A DNA stretch of 64,000 nt, taken from Pseudomonas azadiae (lineage in GTDB: Bacteria > Pseudomonadota > Gammaproteobacteria > Pseudomonadales > Pseudomonadaceae). Within the stretch, counting starts at the first letter, position 1, and each line of letters begins with the position of its first letter. The notes under the pieces are model-generated. The model searched no databases and had not been told where the DNA came from. It was given only the letters and a program-made list of their open reading frames with translations. Positions 1 to 8,856 of this stretch are shown here, piece after piece. A program made the position numbers and the translations under genes. The stretch spans positions 1 through 64,000 of the forward strand of contig NZ_JAHSTY010000003.1 in assembly GCF_019145355.1 (NCBI RefSeq). Direction: 5' to 3'.

Positions 1-144
1 GGCTCGGTGTGCCCTCACTCCGGCTTGAATCCGTGGGCCGCCGTCATGGGCCATCCTTGGCCCAGGACGGCTAACCCGGCGTCCTGCCGGGTTACCCACG
101 GATTCAAGCCTGCGTTCGGCCAGCGTGGTTAACGGGGCGCCTGA
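1..144 (+). repeat. Structured repeat, copy A (inverted partner of 376-515)
   Basis: This GC-rich repeat matches, in inverted orientation, the sequence at 376-515, with roughly 85 percent identity by eye. It folds into an outer 14-bp stem (24-37 with 95-108) enclosing two hairpins: 40-45 plus 47-53 with their partners ending at 71, and 73-80 with 86-93. The outer stem differs in sequence from copy B yet stays perfectly paired, which points to selection on the fold. It has no coding potential. It resembles the dispersed intergenic repeats of P. fluorescens genomes, but I cannot assign a named family. Confidence 0.75.
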
Positions 145-215
145 GATCAAGATCAAAAGCCAGATCAAGAGCAGATCAAGATCAGGTTAAGTGGCACTCC
201 ACCGATCTGCTTTCC

Positions 216-302
216 TGTGGGAGCTGGCTTGCCTGCGATGCAGTCACCTCGATACAGCAGGCACACCGAGTTGATGTTATCGCAGGCAAGCCAGCTCCCA
301 CA
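216..302. repeat. REP doublet (inverted pair)
   Basis: Two REP units face each other: a TGTGGGAGCTGGCTTGCCTG arm at 216-235 and its reverse complement ending at 302, with about 40 bases between the cores. It sits between the two large inverted repeats at 1-144 and 376-515. Such pairs are known as REP doublets or REPINs in Pseudomonas and are non-autonomous. Confidence 0.85.
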
Positions 303-375
303 TTTGAACTGAGATCGACATACCAAACCGGTCGGCTCTAAGGCCGCCGCGCTTTGGCTTTTGATCTGGGATCGC

Positions 376-515
376 CCCGTCAAACACGCTGGCCGAACGC
401 AGGCTTTGGAGCGTGGGTAACCCGGCAGGACGCCGGGTTAGCCGCGCTGGGCCAAGGATGGCCCATCGCCGCGGCCCACGCTCCAAAGCCGGAGTGAGGG
501 CATGCCGAGCCTAGG
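376..515 (-). repeat. Structured repeat, copy B (inverted partner of 1-144)
   Basis: Reverse-complement relative of copy A. The outer stem pairs 404-417 with 475-488. It differs from the copy A stem at several positions, each matched on the opposite strand, so pairing is kept. The inner hairpin around the GGGCCATCCTTGGCCC core and the AACCCGGC/GCCGGGTT hairpin are also kept. The two copies together could form a very large cruciform around the REP doublet. Confidence 0.75.
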
Positions 516-700
516 CGAGGCACCGAGTGTTGGGGCGAGGACCTTTTGCTTACTTTTGGGTCCTTCCAAAAGTGAGCCGCCGTAAGGGCGGAACCCTAAG
601 CCGCCGTGACCGCAGGAATGGATATGTACGCGGTCAAACCCAACTACAGGGTCGGCCCGAAGGCCGCCACGGGAGCAAGCTCCCTCGCCACATTTAAAGC
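516..700. other. Gene-free tail of the repeat region
   Basis: No credible gene is present. A small hairpin (552-559 with 566-573, ACTTTTGG/CCAAAAGT) is followed by a CCGCC/GGCGG hairpin and a degenerate half REP (GGGAGCAAGCTCCC) near 671. The stretch looks like a continuation of copy B and decayed REP sequence downstream of tsaB. Confidence 0.5.
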
Positions 701-1384
701 CTAAAGCCCACGCTCAGCCTTGGTCTGCGCCACCTTATCGCGCAGATACACCGGCGCTGCCTGGTCCGCGGGAATCGCCTCCCCGCGCTCAAACGCAAAC
801 CGCGCCAACGCCAATAGGTCTTCAGCATGGGGTAGCATCCCAGCATCCTTACCAACCAACTGCACACCGATCCGCTCGCCATAACCCCAACCAGTACCAG
901 CACCAAACCACTCGCCGCCGACATCCAACGGCAACACGGACGATTCCGGTGGCTGCACCGCTTCTACGCCGACAAGGCGCATCTCCCCGGCCGTTTCGCG
1001 ATAGCAGCCCCAATAAACCTCATCCATGCGCGCATCGATCGCCGCCGCCACCTGGGAAGCACCGTGCTCCCGCAACGCGCGCTGGGCCAGCACGGCCAGG
1101 TTGGACACCGGCAATACCGGGCGCTCCAGTGCAAACGCCAGGCCTTGCACCACGCCGATGGCGATGCGCACGCCGGTAAACGCACCCGGCCCACGGCCGA
1201 AGGCGATGGCATCGACCGCAGCCAGCGTAATGCCTGCGTCCTCAAGCAATTGCTTGATCATCGGCAACAGCTTCTGCGCGTGCAGGCGCGGGATCACCTC
1301 GTAGTGGCTCGTGACCTTGCCGTTGTGCAGCAGGGCTACGGAGCAAGCTTCAGTCGCGGTGTCCAGGGCCAGCAGGGTGCTCAT
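701..1384 (-). CDS. tsaB: tRNA threonylcarbamoyladenosine biosynthesis protein TsaB
   Basis: About 227 residues. TsaB is the inactive ASKHA-fold partner that dimerises with TsaD in the TsaB-TsaD-TsaE complex, which transfers threonylcarbamoyl to A37 of ANN-decoding tRNAs in the cytoplasm. The N-terminus (MSTLLALDTATEACSVAL) and the segment AFGRGPGAFTGVRIAIGV around residue 65 are typical of the family. The ATG at 1384 is chosen over an upstream in-frame Met seven codons earlier because family members begin with the beta-strand LLALDT. It lies downstream of adk, separated by a terminator-like hairpin, so the two may be only partly co-transcribed. Confidence 0.95.
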   Translation of the reverse strand: MSTLLALDTATEACSVALLHNGKVTSHYEVIPRLHAQKLLPMIKQLLEDAGITLAAVDAIAFGRGPGAFTGVRIAIGVVQGLAFALERPVLPVSNLAVLAQRALREHGASQVAAAIDARMDEVYWGCYRETAGEMRLVGVEAVQPPESSVLPLDVGGEWFGAGTGWGYGERIGVQLVGKDAGMLPHAEDLLALARFAFERGEAIPADQAAPVYLRDKVAQTKAERGL

Positions 1385-1423
1385 CGGTGTCGGTGTCCAA
1401 GTCAAAAAAGTGCGCCAGTATAA

Positions 1424-1450
1424 ACAACAACGGCCCGCAAGCGGGCCGTT
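1424..1450 (-). terminator. Intrinsic terminator after adk
   Basis: A perfect 10-bp stem AACGGCCCGC/GCGGGCCGTT (1429-1450) with a 2-base loop is followed on the minus strand by GTTGTTTA. It lies between the adk stop and the tsaB start. The T-tract is imperfect, so termination may be partial. Confidence 0.7.
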
Positions 1451-1472
1451 ATCCGTGAAGCCGGTCGTGCGG

Positions 1473-2237
<765 letters not shown>

Positions 2238-2346
2238 TCAAGATACACAGCGGGCCCTATCCATACAAGCCGCCAAAAGTCGCAGGAACCTGCGCCGCAC
2301 ATGCCTCATAGGTAGGGTGTGCCTGGGTGCAACCCGACCCGTCAAA

Positions 2347-2376
2347 CGACGGCCGCCCATTTCAGGGCGGCCGTCG
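2347..2376 (-). terminator. Hairpin between ppc and adk
   Basis: A perfect 12-bp GC-rich stem CGACGGCCGCCC/GGGCGGCCGTCG with a 6-base loop sits 40 bases past the ppc stop. Only a weak T-run (GTTTGAC) follows on the minus strand, so it is a probable but not textbook terminator. The rest of 2121-2346 shows no gene and presumably holds the adk promoter. Confidence 0.55.
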
Positions 2377-2414
2377 CGGTTTATCCGCAAGCTGTTGAGA
2401 ACACGCAAAAAACC

Positions 2415-5060
2415 TCAGCCGGTGTTACGCAAACCGGCGGCAATACCGGCCACCGACACCAGCAGCGCCTGTTCCAGAGGGCTGTCCTGCGCCGCTTCCT
2501 GCTGGCGCGAGCGCGCCAGCAACTCGGCCTGCAGCAAGTGCAAGGGGTCGAGGTAGGTGTTGCGCAAGCGGATGAACTCCAGGGTGTCCGGGCTATGCGC
2601 CAGCAGTTGCGACTGGCCCGTCAGGCCAAGCACCACGCCGCACGCCTGCGACAATAGGTCGCGCAAGTGGGCACCCAAAGGCAGCAGGTCCGGCTGCACC
2701 AGGCGCTCGTCATACAGGCGGGCGATATCGGCATCGGCCTTGGCCAGCACCATTTCCAGCATATCGATGCGGGTGCGGAAGAACGGCCACTGCTCGCGCA
2801 TCTGCCCCAGCAGTTCGCCTTCGCCGCGCTCCAGGGCCTTGCTCAGCGCCGCCTCCCAACCAAGCCAGGCCGGCAGCATCAGGCGGGTCTGGGTCCAGCC
2901 GAAGATCCATGGGATCGCGCGCAGGCTTTCAATCCCACCCGCACGGCGCTTGGCCGGCCGGCTGCCCAACGGCAACCGGCCCAGCTCCTGTTCCGGGGTG
3001 GACTGGCGGAAATACTCGACGAATTGCGGATTTTCCCGCACCACCGCGCGATACGCGCTCACACCGTCAGCCGCCAATTCGTCCATCAAATGGCGCCAGG
3101 CCGGCTCCGGAGGGGGTGGCGGCAACAGCGTCGCCTCCAGTACCGCCGCCAGATAGAGGTTGAGGTTCTGCTCGGCGATATCCGGCAGGCCGAACTTGAA
3201 GCGGATCATTTCACCCTGCTCGGTGGTACGGAAACGCCCCGCCACCGAACCCGGCGGTTGCGACAGAATCGCCGCGTGGGCCGGACCGCCGCCACGCCCA
3301 ACCGTGCCGCCACGACCGTGAAACAACAGCAATTCCACTTGTTGTTCGCGGCAGATATCCACCAACCGTTCCTGCGCGCGGTATTGCGCCCAGGCCGCAG
3401 CGGTGGTGCCGGCGTCCTTGGCCGAGTCCGAGTAGCCGATCATCACTTCCTGCGGGCCTTGCAAACGCGTGCGATAACCCGGCAGCAGCAATAACTGCTC
3501 GATCACCGGGCCGGCGTTATCCAAGTCGGCCAGGGTTTCGAACAGCGGCACTACGCGCATCGGCCGCTGCACGCCCGACTCTTTAAGCAGCAGTTGCACC
3601 GCCAGCACGTCCGACGCAGCGCCAGCCATGGAGATGACATACGAGCCCAAGGACGCGGCGGGTGCGGCGGCAATTTCCTTACAGGTGTTAAGCACCTCGG
3701 CCGTGTCGGCAGACGGTTTGAAATACTCCGGCAACAGGGGGCGACGGTTAGCCAGTTCCTTCATGAGGAAGCTGATACGCGTCTCTTCGTCCCAGTCTTC
3801 ATAGCGCCCCAGCCCGAGATAATCGGTGATCTCGGTCATGGCCGCCGAGTGGCGACTTGAGTCCTGGCGCACATCCAGCCGCACCAGGAACAATCCGAAG
3901 GTCACTGCCCGGCGCAGGCAGTCAAGCAGCGGGCCATCGGCGATCACGCCCATGCCGCACTCATGCAGCGACTGGTAGCACAACTGCAGCGGCTCCAGCA
4001 GGTCGCGGTTGTCCTGCAACACCTCGGCCGGCGCCGGTGCGCTGCTGCTCAACGCGCTATGGGCCCACTGGCGCGTGGCGCGCAGGCGCTCGCGCAATTG
4101 CTTGAGCACGGCGCGATAAGGCTCGACGTTGTCGCCGACCTTGGCCTGCAAGGCCGGGCTGGCTTGCTGCATCGACAATTCGGCGGCCAGTTGGTCAACG
4201 TCGCGCAGGTACAGGTCGGCGGCCATCCAGCGTGCCAGCAGCAATACTTCGCGGGTGACCGGCGCGGTCACATTCGGGTTGCCGTCACGGTCGCCGCCCA
4301 TCCACGACGCAAAGCGAATGGGCGCGGCTTCCAAGGGCAAGCGCAGGCCGGTTGCGGCGTGCAACGCCTGGTCAGCCTTGCGCAGGTAATTGGGGATGGC
4401 GTGCCACAGCGAATGCTCAATCACCGCAAAGCCCCACTTGGCCTCGTCCACCGGGGTGGGCCGGGTGCGGCGAATTTCTTCGGTGTGCCAGGCTTCGGCG
4501 ATCAAGCGTTGCAGGCGCTGGCGGATCTGCTCGCGCTCGGCGCTCGTGAGGTCGCGATGATCCTGCAGCGCCAGTTGTGCGGCGATGGCATCGTACTTCT
4601 GGATCAGGGTGCGGCGCGCCACTTCGGTGGGGTGTGCAGTAAGGACCAGTTCGATCTCCAGACGCCCCAGTTGCCGGGCCAGGGACTCGTTGCTGTGGCC
4701 TTCGCTTTGCAGGCGCGCCAGCAGTTCCGGCAATACCCGCGATTCGAACGGCGCGGGTTGCGACTCGTCGCGCCGGTGAATCAGCTGGTACTGCTCGGCG
4801 ATATTCGCCAGGTTGAGGAACTGGTTGAACGCCCGGGCGACCGGCAGCAGTTCCTGTTCCTGCAACTGGTTCAGGCGGGTACTCAGTTCATCGCCGGCTG
4901 TTTTCTCGGAAATGGCTCCGTGGCGATCCGCCTTGGCGCCTTTGCGGATTTGCTCGATCTTGTCGAGGAAATCATCGCCGTACTGCTCTCGAATGGTATT
5001 GCCCAACAGCTCACCCAGCAGGTGAACGTCCTCACGCAAGCGTGCATCGATATCACTCAT
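2415..5060 (-). CDS. ppc: Phosphoenolpyruvate carboxylase
   Basis: 881 residues, the usual bacterial length. The anaplerotic enzyme converts PEP and bicarbonate to oxaloacetate in the cytoplasm. Catalytic signatures are visible: [11 protein letters not shown] about residue 140, the glycine-rich [14 protein letters not shown] near 580, and the conserved C-terminal RNTG. The ATG at 5060 begins [16 protein letters not shown], which matches the family N-terminus. It heads the ppc, adk, tsaB series. Family enzymes are allosterically controlled by aspartate and acetyl-CoA; nothing in the sequence indicates unusual regulation. Confidence 0.97.
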   Translation of the reverse strand: MSDIDARLREDVHLLGELLGNTIREQYGDDFLDKIEQIRKGAKADRHGAISEKTAGDELSTRLNQLQEQELLPVARAFNQFLNLANIAEQYQLIHRRDESQPAPFESRVLPELLARLQSEGHSNESLARQLGRLEIELVLTAHPTEVARRTLIQKYDAIAAQLALQDHRDLTSAEREQIRQRLQRLIAEAWHTEEIRRTRPTPVDEAKWGFAVIEHSLWHAIPNYLRKADQALHAATGLRLPLEAAPIRFASWMGGDRDGNPNVTAPVTREVLLLARWMAADLYLRDVDQLAAELSMQQASPALQAKVGDNVEPYRAVLKQLRERLRATRQWAHSALSSSAPAPAEVLQDNRDLLEPLQLCYQSLHECGMGVIADGPLLDCLRRAVTFGLFLVRLDVRQDSSRHSAAMTEITDYLGLGRYEDWDEETRISFLMKELANRRPLLPEYFKPSADTAEVLNTCKEIAAAPAASLGSYVISMAGAASDVLAVQLLLKESGVQRPMRVVPLFETLADLDNAGPVIEQLLLLPGYRTRLQGPQEVMIGYSDSAKDAGTTAAAWAQYRAQERLVDICREQQVELLLFHGRGGTVGRGGGPAHAAILSQPPGSVAGRFRTTEQGEMIRFKFGLPDIAEQNLNLYLAAVLEATLLPPPPPEPAWRHLMDELAADGVSAYRAVVRENPQFVEYFRQSTPEQELGRLPLGSRPAKRRAGGIESLRAIPWIFGWTQTRLMLPAWLGWEAALSKALERGEGELLGQMREQWPFFRTRIDMLEMVLAKADADIARLYDERLVQPDLLPLGAHLRDLLSQACGVVLGLTGQSQLLAHSPDTLEFIRLRNTYLDPLHLLQAELLARSRQQEAAQDSPLEQALLVSVAGIAAGLRNTG

Positions 5061-5246
5061 CAGCCAATCTCCAGCCAGAAATCCGGGACGCGCAGGTTTG
5101 CCAGAGTGCCGCCAGCGCTCATTTATGACAAGACTTTAAACCTTGTCGGTTGCAGCGAGTCTGATGACTTAAGCCGCCCGTGTTCATCCATGCGAGCGAC
5201 GGGTCACTCATCACCGCCTGCCTTCGCGGGCTTTACTGAGGTTGCC

Positions 5247-5591
5247 ATGAAAATCCGAGAACTGGCCCAGCATTGGGAAGAGAACGCCAAGGGTCGCCTG
5301 ACCAAAACCGAGTACGCGATCCATCTGGACGTGGAGTCCGCCGCAAGGCTGGCGGCTATCGCCGAGATGTACCCCAAGCGCCACCCCGAAGAATTGCTCG
5401 GCGAGCTGATCGGCGCCGCCCTCGAAGAGCTCGAGGCCAGCTTTCCCTACATCAAGGGCCAGCAAGTCATTGCCACCGATGAAGAAGGCGATCCGCTGTA
5501 TGAAGACGTCGGCCCTACGCCACGCTTCCTCAGCTTGTCTGGCCGCTATCTGAACGACTTGTCGGCTACTTCCGACGAGCAGAAACACTGA
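5247..5591 (+). CDS. Conserved small protein of unknown function
   Basis: 114 residues, divergent from ppc. It contains a segment YAIHLDVESAARLAAIAE near residue 27, then a helix rich in Glu/Leu (PEELLGELIGAALEEL). The charged N-terminus followed by one short strand and two helices recalls ribbon-helix-helix DNA-binding proteins, but this is only a resemblance. The same position next to ppc is filled by a conserved hypothetical gene in other pseudomonads. It has no signal peptide or membrane segment. The ATG at 5247 has a GAGG ribosome site 5 bases upstream. Confidence 0.75.
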   Translation: MKIRELAQHWEENAKGRLTKTEYAIHLDVESAARLAAIAEMYPKRHPEELLGELIGAALEELEASFPYIKGQQVIATDEEGDPLYEDVGPTPRFLSLSGRYLNDLSATSDEQKH

Positions 5592-5724
5592 TCCTCTCGT
5601 GCAACCTTCCCTGTATTCCGGGCCTCCAGTGGGCCCTGAGTACCGCTGCGCAAGGCAGAAGTTCCAATTTCTTACCCTGACCAATCAGTCAAAATATTTT
5701 TTCAGGCAAATCGCCACCTCCGCT

Positions 5725-5752
5725 GAACTTTTGAAAAAAGCCTCCGGTCACA
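5725..5752 (+). promoter_or_regulatory. Possible AlgU (sigma-22) promoter for the lipoprotein pair
   Basis: GAACTT (5725-5730) is a perfect match to the AlgU -35 element, with TCACA at 5748 after a 17-base spacer as a weaker -10. It lies about 110 bases upstream of the DUF4398 gene. In P. aeruginosa the homologous pair including lptF is known to be AlgU-dependent; the assignment here is by motif and context. Confidence 0.5.
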
Positions 5753-5865
5753 GCCAGTAAGCCATCACTTGGAACGGCCGTTTTAAAAGGCACTTGTAGC
5801 TTTATTGCCAGGGCCGCAGCCGCATTCCGGTGACATGGATTTAAATGTTTTTCAGGAGTTATCCA

Positions 5866-6291
5866 ATGGAGTTGAAGACGATGAAGACCAGCACTGCCAA
5901 ATCCTCGTTTAATCACCTGCGCGGGCTTAAATTGGCCGCGCTGGCAATCGGCACCAGCTTCGTCCTGGCGGGCTGCGCCGGCAACCCTCCGACCGAGCAG
6001 TACGCGGTTACCCAGTCTGCGGTGAACAGCGCCGTCAGCGCCGGCGGCACCGAGTACGCCGCTGTTGAAATGAAGTCGGCCCAGGACAAGCTCAAGCAAG
6101 CCGAGATTGCCATGCACGACAAGAACTACGACGAAGCCCGCCGCCTGGCTGAACAAGCCGAGTGGGACGCTCGCGTCGCAGAGCGCAAGTCCCAGGCCGC
6201 CAAGGCTGAACAGGCCGTGAAGGATTCTCAGAAGGCTGTTGACGAGCTGCGTAAGGAAGGCATGCGCCCGGCTGCTATCCAGCAGAAGTAA
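5866..6291 (+). CDS. DUF4398 outer-envelope lipoprotein
   Basis: 141 residues. It has a basic N-terminus, a hydrophobic stretch and the lipobox LAGC near residue 36, so it should be lipidated and exported. The mature part is a predicted long alpha-helical hairpin rich in Ala, Glu and Lys (SAQDKLKQAEIAM), which is the DUF4398 pattern. The ATG at 5866 follows CAGGAG. It is 55 bases ahead of the LptF-like gene, in the same order as in P. aeruginosa, and both may help envelope integrity under stress. The molecular role is unknown. Confidence 0.85.
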   Translation: MELKTMKTSTAKSSFNHLRGLKLAALAIGTSFVLAGCAGNPPTEQYAVTQSAVNSAVSAGGTEYAAVEMKSAQDKLKQAEIAMHDKNYDEARRLAEQAEWDARVAERKSQAAKAEQAVKDSQKAVDELRKEGMRPAAIQQK

Positions 6292-6346
6292 GACGCTTGC
6301 TGTGACCGAACCGCACCTGATATCGAATTGAAAGGACGACACGACT

Positions 6347-7132
6347 ATGCGTAAACAATTGATGATCCCTGCCCTGCTGGCGATGAGCGTTGCACTGGCG
6401 GCTTGCTCCACCCCGCCGAACGCGAACCTGGAAAACGCACGGACCAACTTCTCGGCCCTGCAGACCAACCCGCAGGCCACCAAGCTGGCGGCGCTGGAAA
6501 CCAAGGACGCCAGCGAATGGCTGGACAAGGCTGACAAGGCCTACCGCGATAAAGAAGACGAGAAGAAAGTCGACCAGTTGGCCTACCTGACCAACCAACG
6601 CGTTGAAGTGGCCAAAGACACCATCGTGCTGCGCGAATCCGAAGCCAAGCTGAAGAACGCCGGCGACGAACGCGCCCGCGCATTGCTGGACGCTCGCGAT
6701 GCGCAAATCAAGCAACTGCAGGACAGCCTGAACGCCAAGCAAACCGATCGCGGCACCCTGGTGACCTTCGGTGACGTGCTGTTCGCCACCAACAAGTCCG
6801 ATCTGAAATCCAGCGGCCTGGTCAACATCACCAAGCTGGCCCAGTTCCTGCGCGACAACCCTGACCGTAAGGTGATCGTCGAAGGCTACACCGACAGCAC
6901 CGGATCCGACTCGTACAACCAGAGCCTGTCGGAGCGTCGTGCCGCTTCGGTACAACGTGCACTGGCTCAACAAGGCGTGGACATCTCGCGTATCGTGACC
7001 CAGGGTTATGGCAAGGAATACCCGGTTGCCGACAACACCAGCGTGTCGGGCCGTGCCATGAACCGTCGTGTCGAAGTGACCATTTCCAACGACAACCAGC
7101 CGGTCAAGCCACGTTCGTCGATGGCGAACTGA
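6347..7132 (+). CDS. lptF: OmpA-family lipoprotein, LptF-like
   Basis: 261 residues, the same length as P. aeruginosa LptF. A signal peptide ends at the lipobox LAAC near residue 20. The middle region has coiled-coil character (about residues 30-130). The C-terminal OmpA-like peptidoglycan-binding domain holds TLVTFGDVLFATNKSDL, VIVEGYTDSTGSDSYN and LSERRAASVQRAL, with the diaminopimelate-contacting Asp/Arg region SGRAMNRRVEV. It probably tethers the outer membrane to peptidoglycan. It is the second gene after the DUF4398 lipoprotein and is closed by the terminator at 7152. Confidence 0.88.
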   Translation: MRKQLMIPALLAMSVALAACSTPPNANLENARTNFSALQTNPQATKLAALETKDASEWLDKADKAYRDKEDEKKVDQLAYLTNQRVEVAKDTIVLRESEAKLKNAGDERARALLDARDAQIKQLQDSLNAKQTDRGTLVTFGDVLFATNKSDLKSSGLVNITKLAQFLRDNPDRKVIVEGYTDSTGSDSYNQSLSERRAASVQRALAQQGVDISRIVTQGYGKEYPVADNTSVSGRAMNRRVEVTISNDNQPVKPRSSMAN

Positions 7133-7151
7133 TTGATTGAAGCGGGATAGG

Positions 7152-7179
7152 AAAAACCCACCTTACGGTGGGTTTTTTT
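7152..7179 (+). terminator. Intrinsic terminator after lptF
   Basis: The stem AAAAACCCACC/GGTGGGTTTTTTT with a TTAC loop ends in seven T residues on the plus strand. The A-run on the other side makes it potentially bidirectional. Confidence 0.9.
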
Positions 7180-7453
7180 ACGGCTTGTCTAACTCAATCG
7201 TACGCGCCGTGTGGTAGTCCGGCATGTTTATCTTCGAACTATAACTACTCTCTGACGGCGTGTGCGCCTGCTGCTGATCCTTTTTCTGCTTGACGTAGCT
7301 GCGCTCCAGCGCCTCATGCGTCCTGACCATGTTCAACATATTGCGTATCGCAACATTATCTATCGCCACTTTGTCGGCCCCGCTCGGTATAAATCACAAC
7401 GCTATCTGTGGCTCCTGACACAAAACGGTTCCAGCTTTCCGACACTCGGCGTC
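7180..7453. other. Intergenic stretch without a supported gene
   Basis: This stretch is more AT-rich than its surroundings. A GTG-started minus-strand frame of 63 codons (7178-7369) has no ribosome site and no recognisable domain, so I do not call it. It may be the decayed end of a former gene. Confidence 0.4.
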
Positions 7454-7780
7454 CTATTGCTGAAGTTGCGGTGTCTCCTGCCCCATGCAACGCACCGCCT
7501 GCTTCTTGTTGTTCACCAGCACGCCACTGAGGCCTTTCTGCTCGGTATCAAACATCACCAGCACGCCATCAACGCACTGTGCCACTTGCGCGGCAGGCGT
7601 CACGGAGATCTTGTAGTCCTCGCCGGGCACGGTCTTGAGCATAGTGAAATCGCTGAGCAGCAGCGCATCTTCCGGTTTGGCAAAGTGCAGGTAACCATAG
7701 AACCACAGGCAACCGACGGTACCGATGATGGTGCCAATGCCGGTGAGGATCAGCGGGATCATGTTGCGTTCTTCGCTCAT
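7454..7780 (-). CDS. Small membrane-anchored protein of unknown function
   Basis: 108 residues with one N-terminal membrane helix (IPLILTGIGTIIGTVGCLWF, about residues 8-27). A soluble domain of about 75 residues with two cysteines (AQCVDG, VRCMGQ) follows; these could form a disulfide if the domain is periplasmic. Its ATG overlaps the stop of the upstream lipoprotein hydrolase gene by four bases (ATGA), so the two are translationally coupled. I do not recognise the family. Confidence 0.75.
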   Translation of the reverse strand: MSEERNMIPLILTGIGTIIGTVGCLWFYGYLHFAKPEDALLLSDFTMLKTVPGEDYKISVTPAAQVAQCVDGVLVMFDTEQKGLSGVLVNNKKQAVRCMGQETPQLQQ

Positions 7781-8682
7781 TGCGGGCTCTCTGGGGAATC
7801 AGGTTTGGGAGTGGGGTAGTTCGGAATTTCGCCCAGCCGGCGCAGGCCGTTGAAGTGCTGTGGGTCATCCAGGTAGCGCAGCATCACGGTTTGCCAGGTC
7901 TTGTCGGCAAAGGTCTGCACATGGCCACCGCGGGTCAATTGCAATACCCGAGGCGGCGGCGCGGCCTGATACAGGCGGATGCCGTTGTTCACAGGCACGA
8001 TCGGGTCGTCCAGACTGTGAAACAGCAGCTTCGGCACGCCCGTCAGCCGTGGCATGGCGGCGATTGCACTGTCGCCGTCCGGTACCAGCCAGGACAGCGG
8101 CACCTGGAACGGCCATGTTAACCATGAGGTGCTCAGGGCGAATTGTCCTACGTCACGATAACTGGCAGGCACACCGTCCAGCACCAGGGCCTTGAGCCGT
8201 GATTGCCGCTCCGGGTGGGCTGCCAGGTAGTGCACCGCCAGCGCGCCGCCCAGGCTCTGGCCCAGCACGATCAGCGGCTGCCCCTGAGTTTCGGGCGCCT
8301 CGTCGATCCAGCTGAATGCGGCATCCACATCCTGATACACCGCAGGTAACGAGGGCTTGCCTTGGGACAAGCCGTAACCGCGATAGTCGAGCAGCAGCAC
8401 TTGGTAACCCTGCTCGGGCAACCACCAGCTACCGCCCAGGTGCCAGGCCAGGTTGCCGCCGTTGCCGTGCAGGTGCAGCACCGTGCCCTTGAGCGCAACG
8501 CCGGGCTTGGCCGGCAGCCACCAGGCGTGGAGCTTGACGCCGTCGGCGGTGATCAGGGTGACGTCGCGGTACTCCAGGTGCGCTTTTTCCGGCGTGAACG
8601 GCAGACCCGGTTCGGGGTAGAACAGCAGCGAGCTGCAGCCGTTCAGGGTGAGTAGCAGGCATAGAATGCCGAGGATTCTCAT
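7777..8682 (-). CDS. Alpha/beta hydrolase lipoprotein
   Basis: 301 residues from the Met before RILGILCLLLTLNGCSS, whose LNGC lipobox predicts a lipidated envelope protein. The fold is an alpha/beta hydrolase of the BEM46/DUF1749-like type. It has LHLHGNGGN (oxyanion loop), GQSLGG with the nucleophilic Ser, DDPIVPV with the acid and GGHVQTF with the catalytic His. The catalytic triad is complete; the substrate is unknown, with esterase or peptidase activity possible. It is the first gene of a two-gene operon with the small membrane protein downstream. Confidence 0.85.
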   Translation of the reverse strand: MRILGILCLLLTLNGCSSLLFYPEPGLPFTPEKAHLEYRDVTLITADGVKLHAWWLPAKPGVALKGTVLHLHGNGGNLAWHLGGSWWLPEQGYQVLLLDYRGYGLSQGKPSLPAVYQDVDAAFSWIDEAPETQGQPLIVLGQSLGGALAVHYLAAHPERQSRLKALVLDGVPASYRDVGQFALSTSWLTWPFQVPLSWLVPDGDSAIAAMPRLTGVPKLLFHSLDDPIVPVNNGIRLYQAAPPPRVLQLTRGGHVQTFADKTWQTVMLRYLDDPQHFNGLRRLGEIPNYPTPKPDSPESPQ

Positions 8683-8738
8683 CCGTTGAAACCTCGTGAA
8701 TGGGTTGGAAATCAATCTACAAGCCAGTAAATATCCAA

Positions 8739-8826
8739 TGTGGGAGCTGGCTTGCCTGCGATAGCGGTCTTTCAGTGAAACAACTGTGACTGATACACCG
8801 CTATCGCAGGCAAGCCAGCTCCCACA
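8739..8826. repeat. REP doublet
   Basis: Inverted TGTGGGAGCTGGCTTGCCTG units around a short loop (AGCGGT..ACCGCT stem) lie between the 5-prime end of the hydrolase operon and the 3-prime end of the DUF1704 gene. Confidence 0.88.
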
Positions 8827-8856
8827 GTTTTGATCGGGTTTCGTCAGGGATAGTCT

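Noticed and set aside
3963..5591. 542-codon plus-strand frame covering antisense ppc and the small gene at 5247
   Set aside because: Most of it is the antisense of ppc; only the part from the ATG at 5247 with its own ribosome site is a real gene.
7178..7369. 63-codon minus-strand frame next to the lptF terminator
   Set aside because: GTG start without a ribosome site, no recognisable domain, and its end runs into the terminator; too weak to call.
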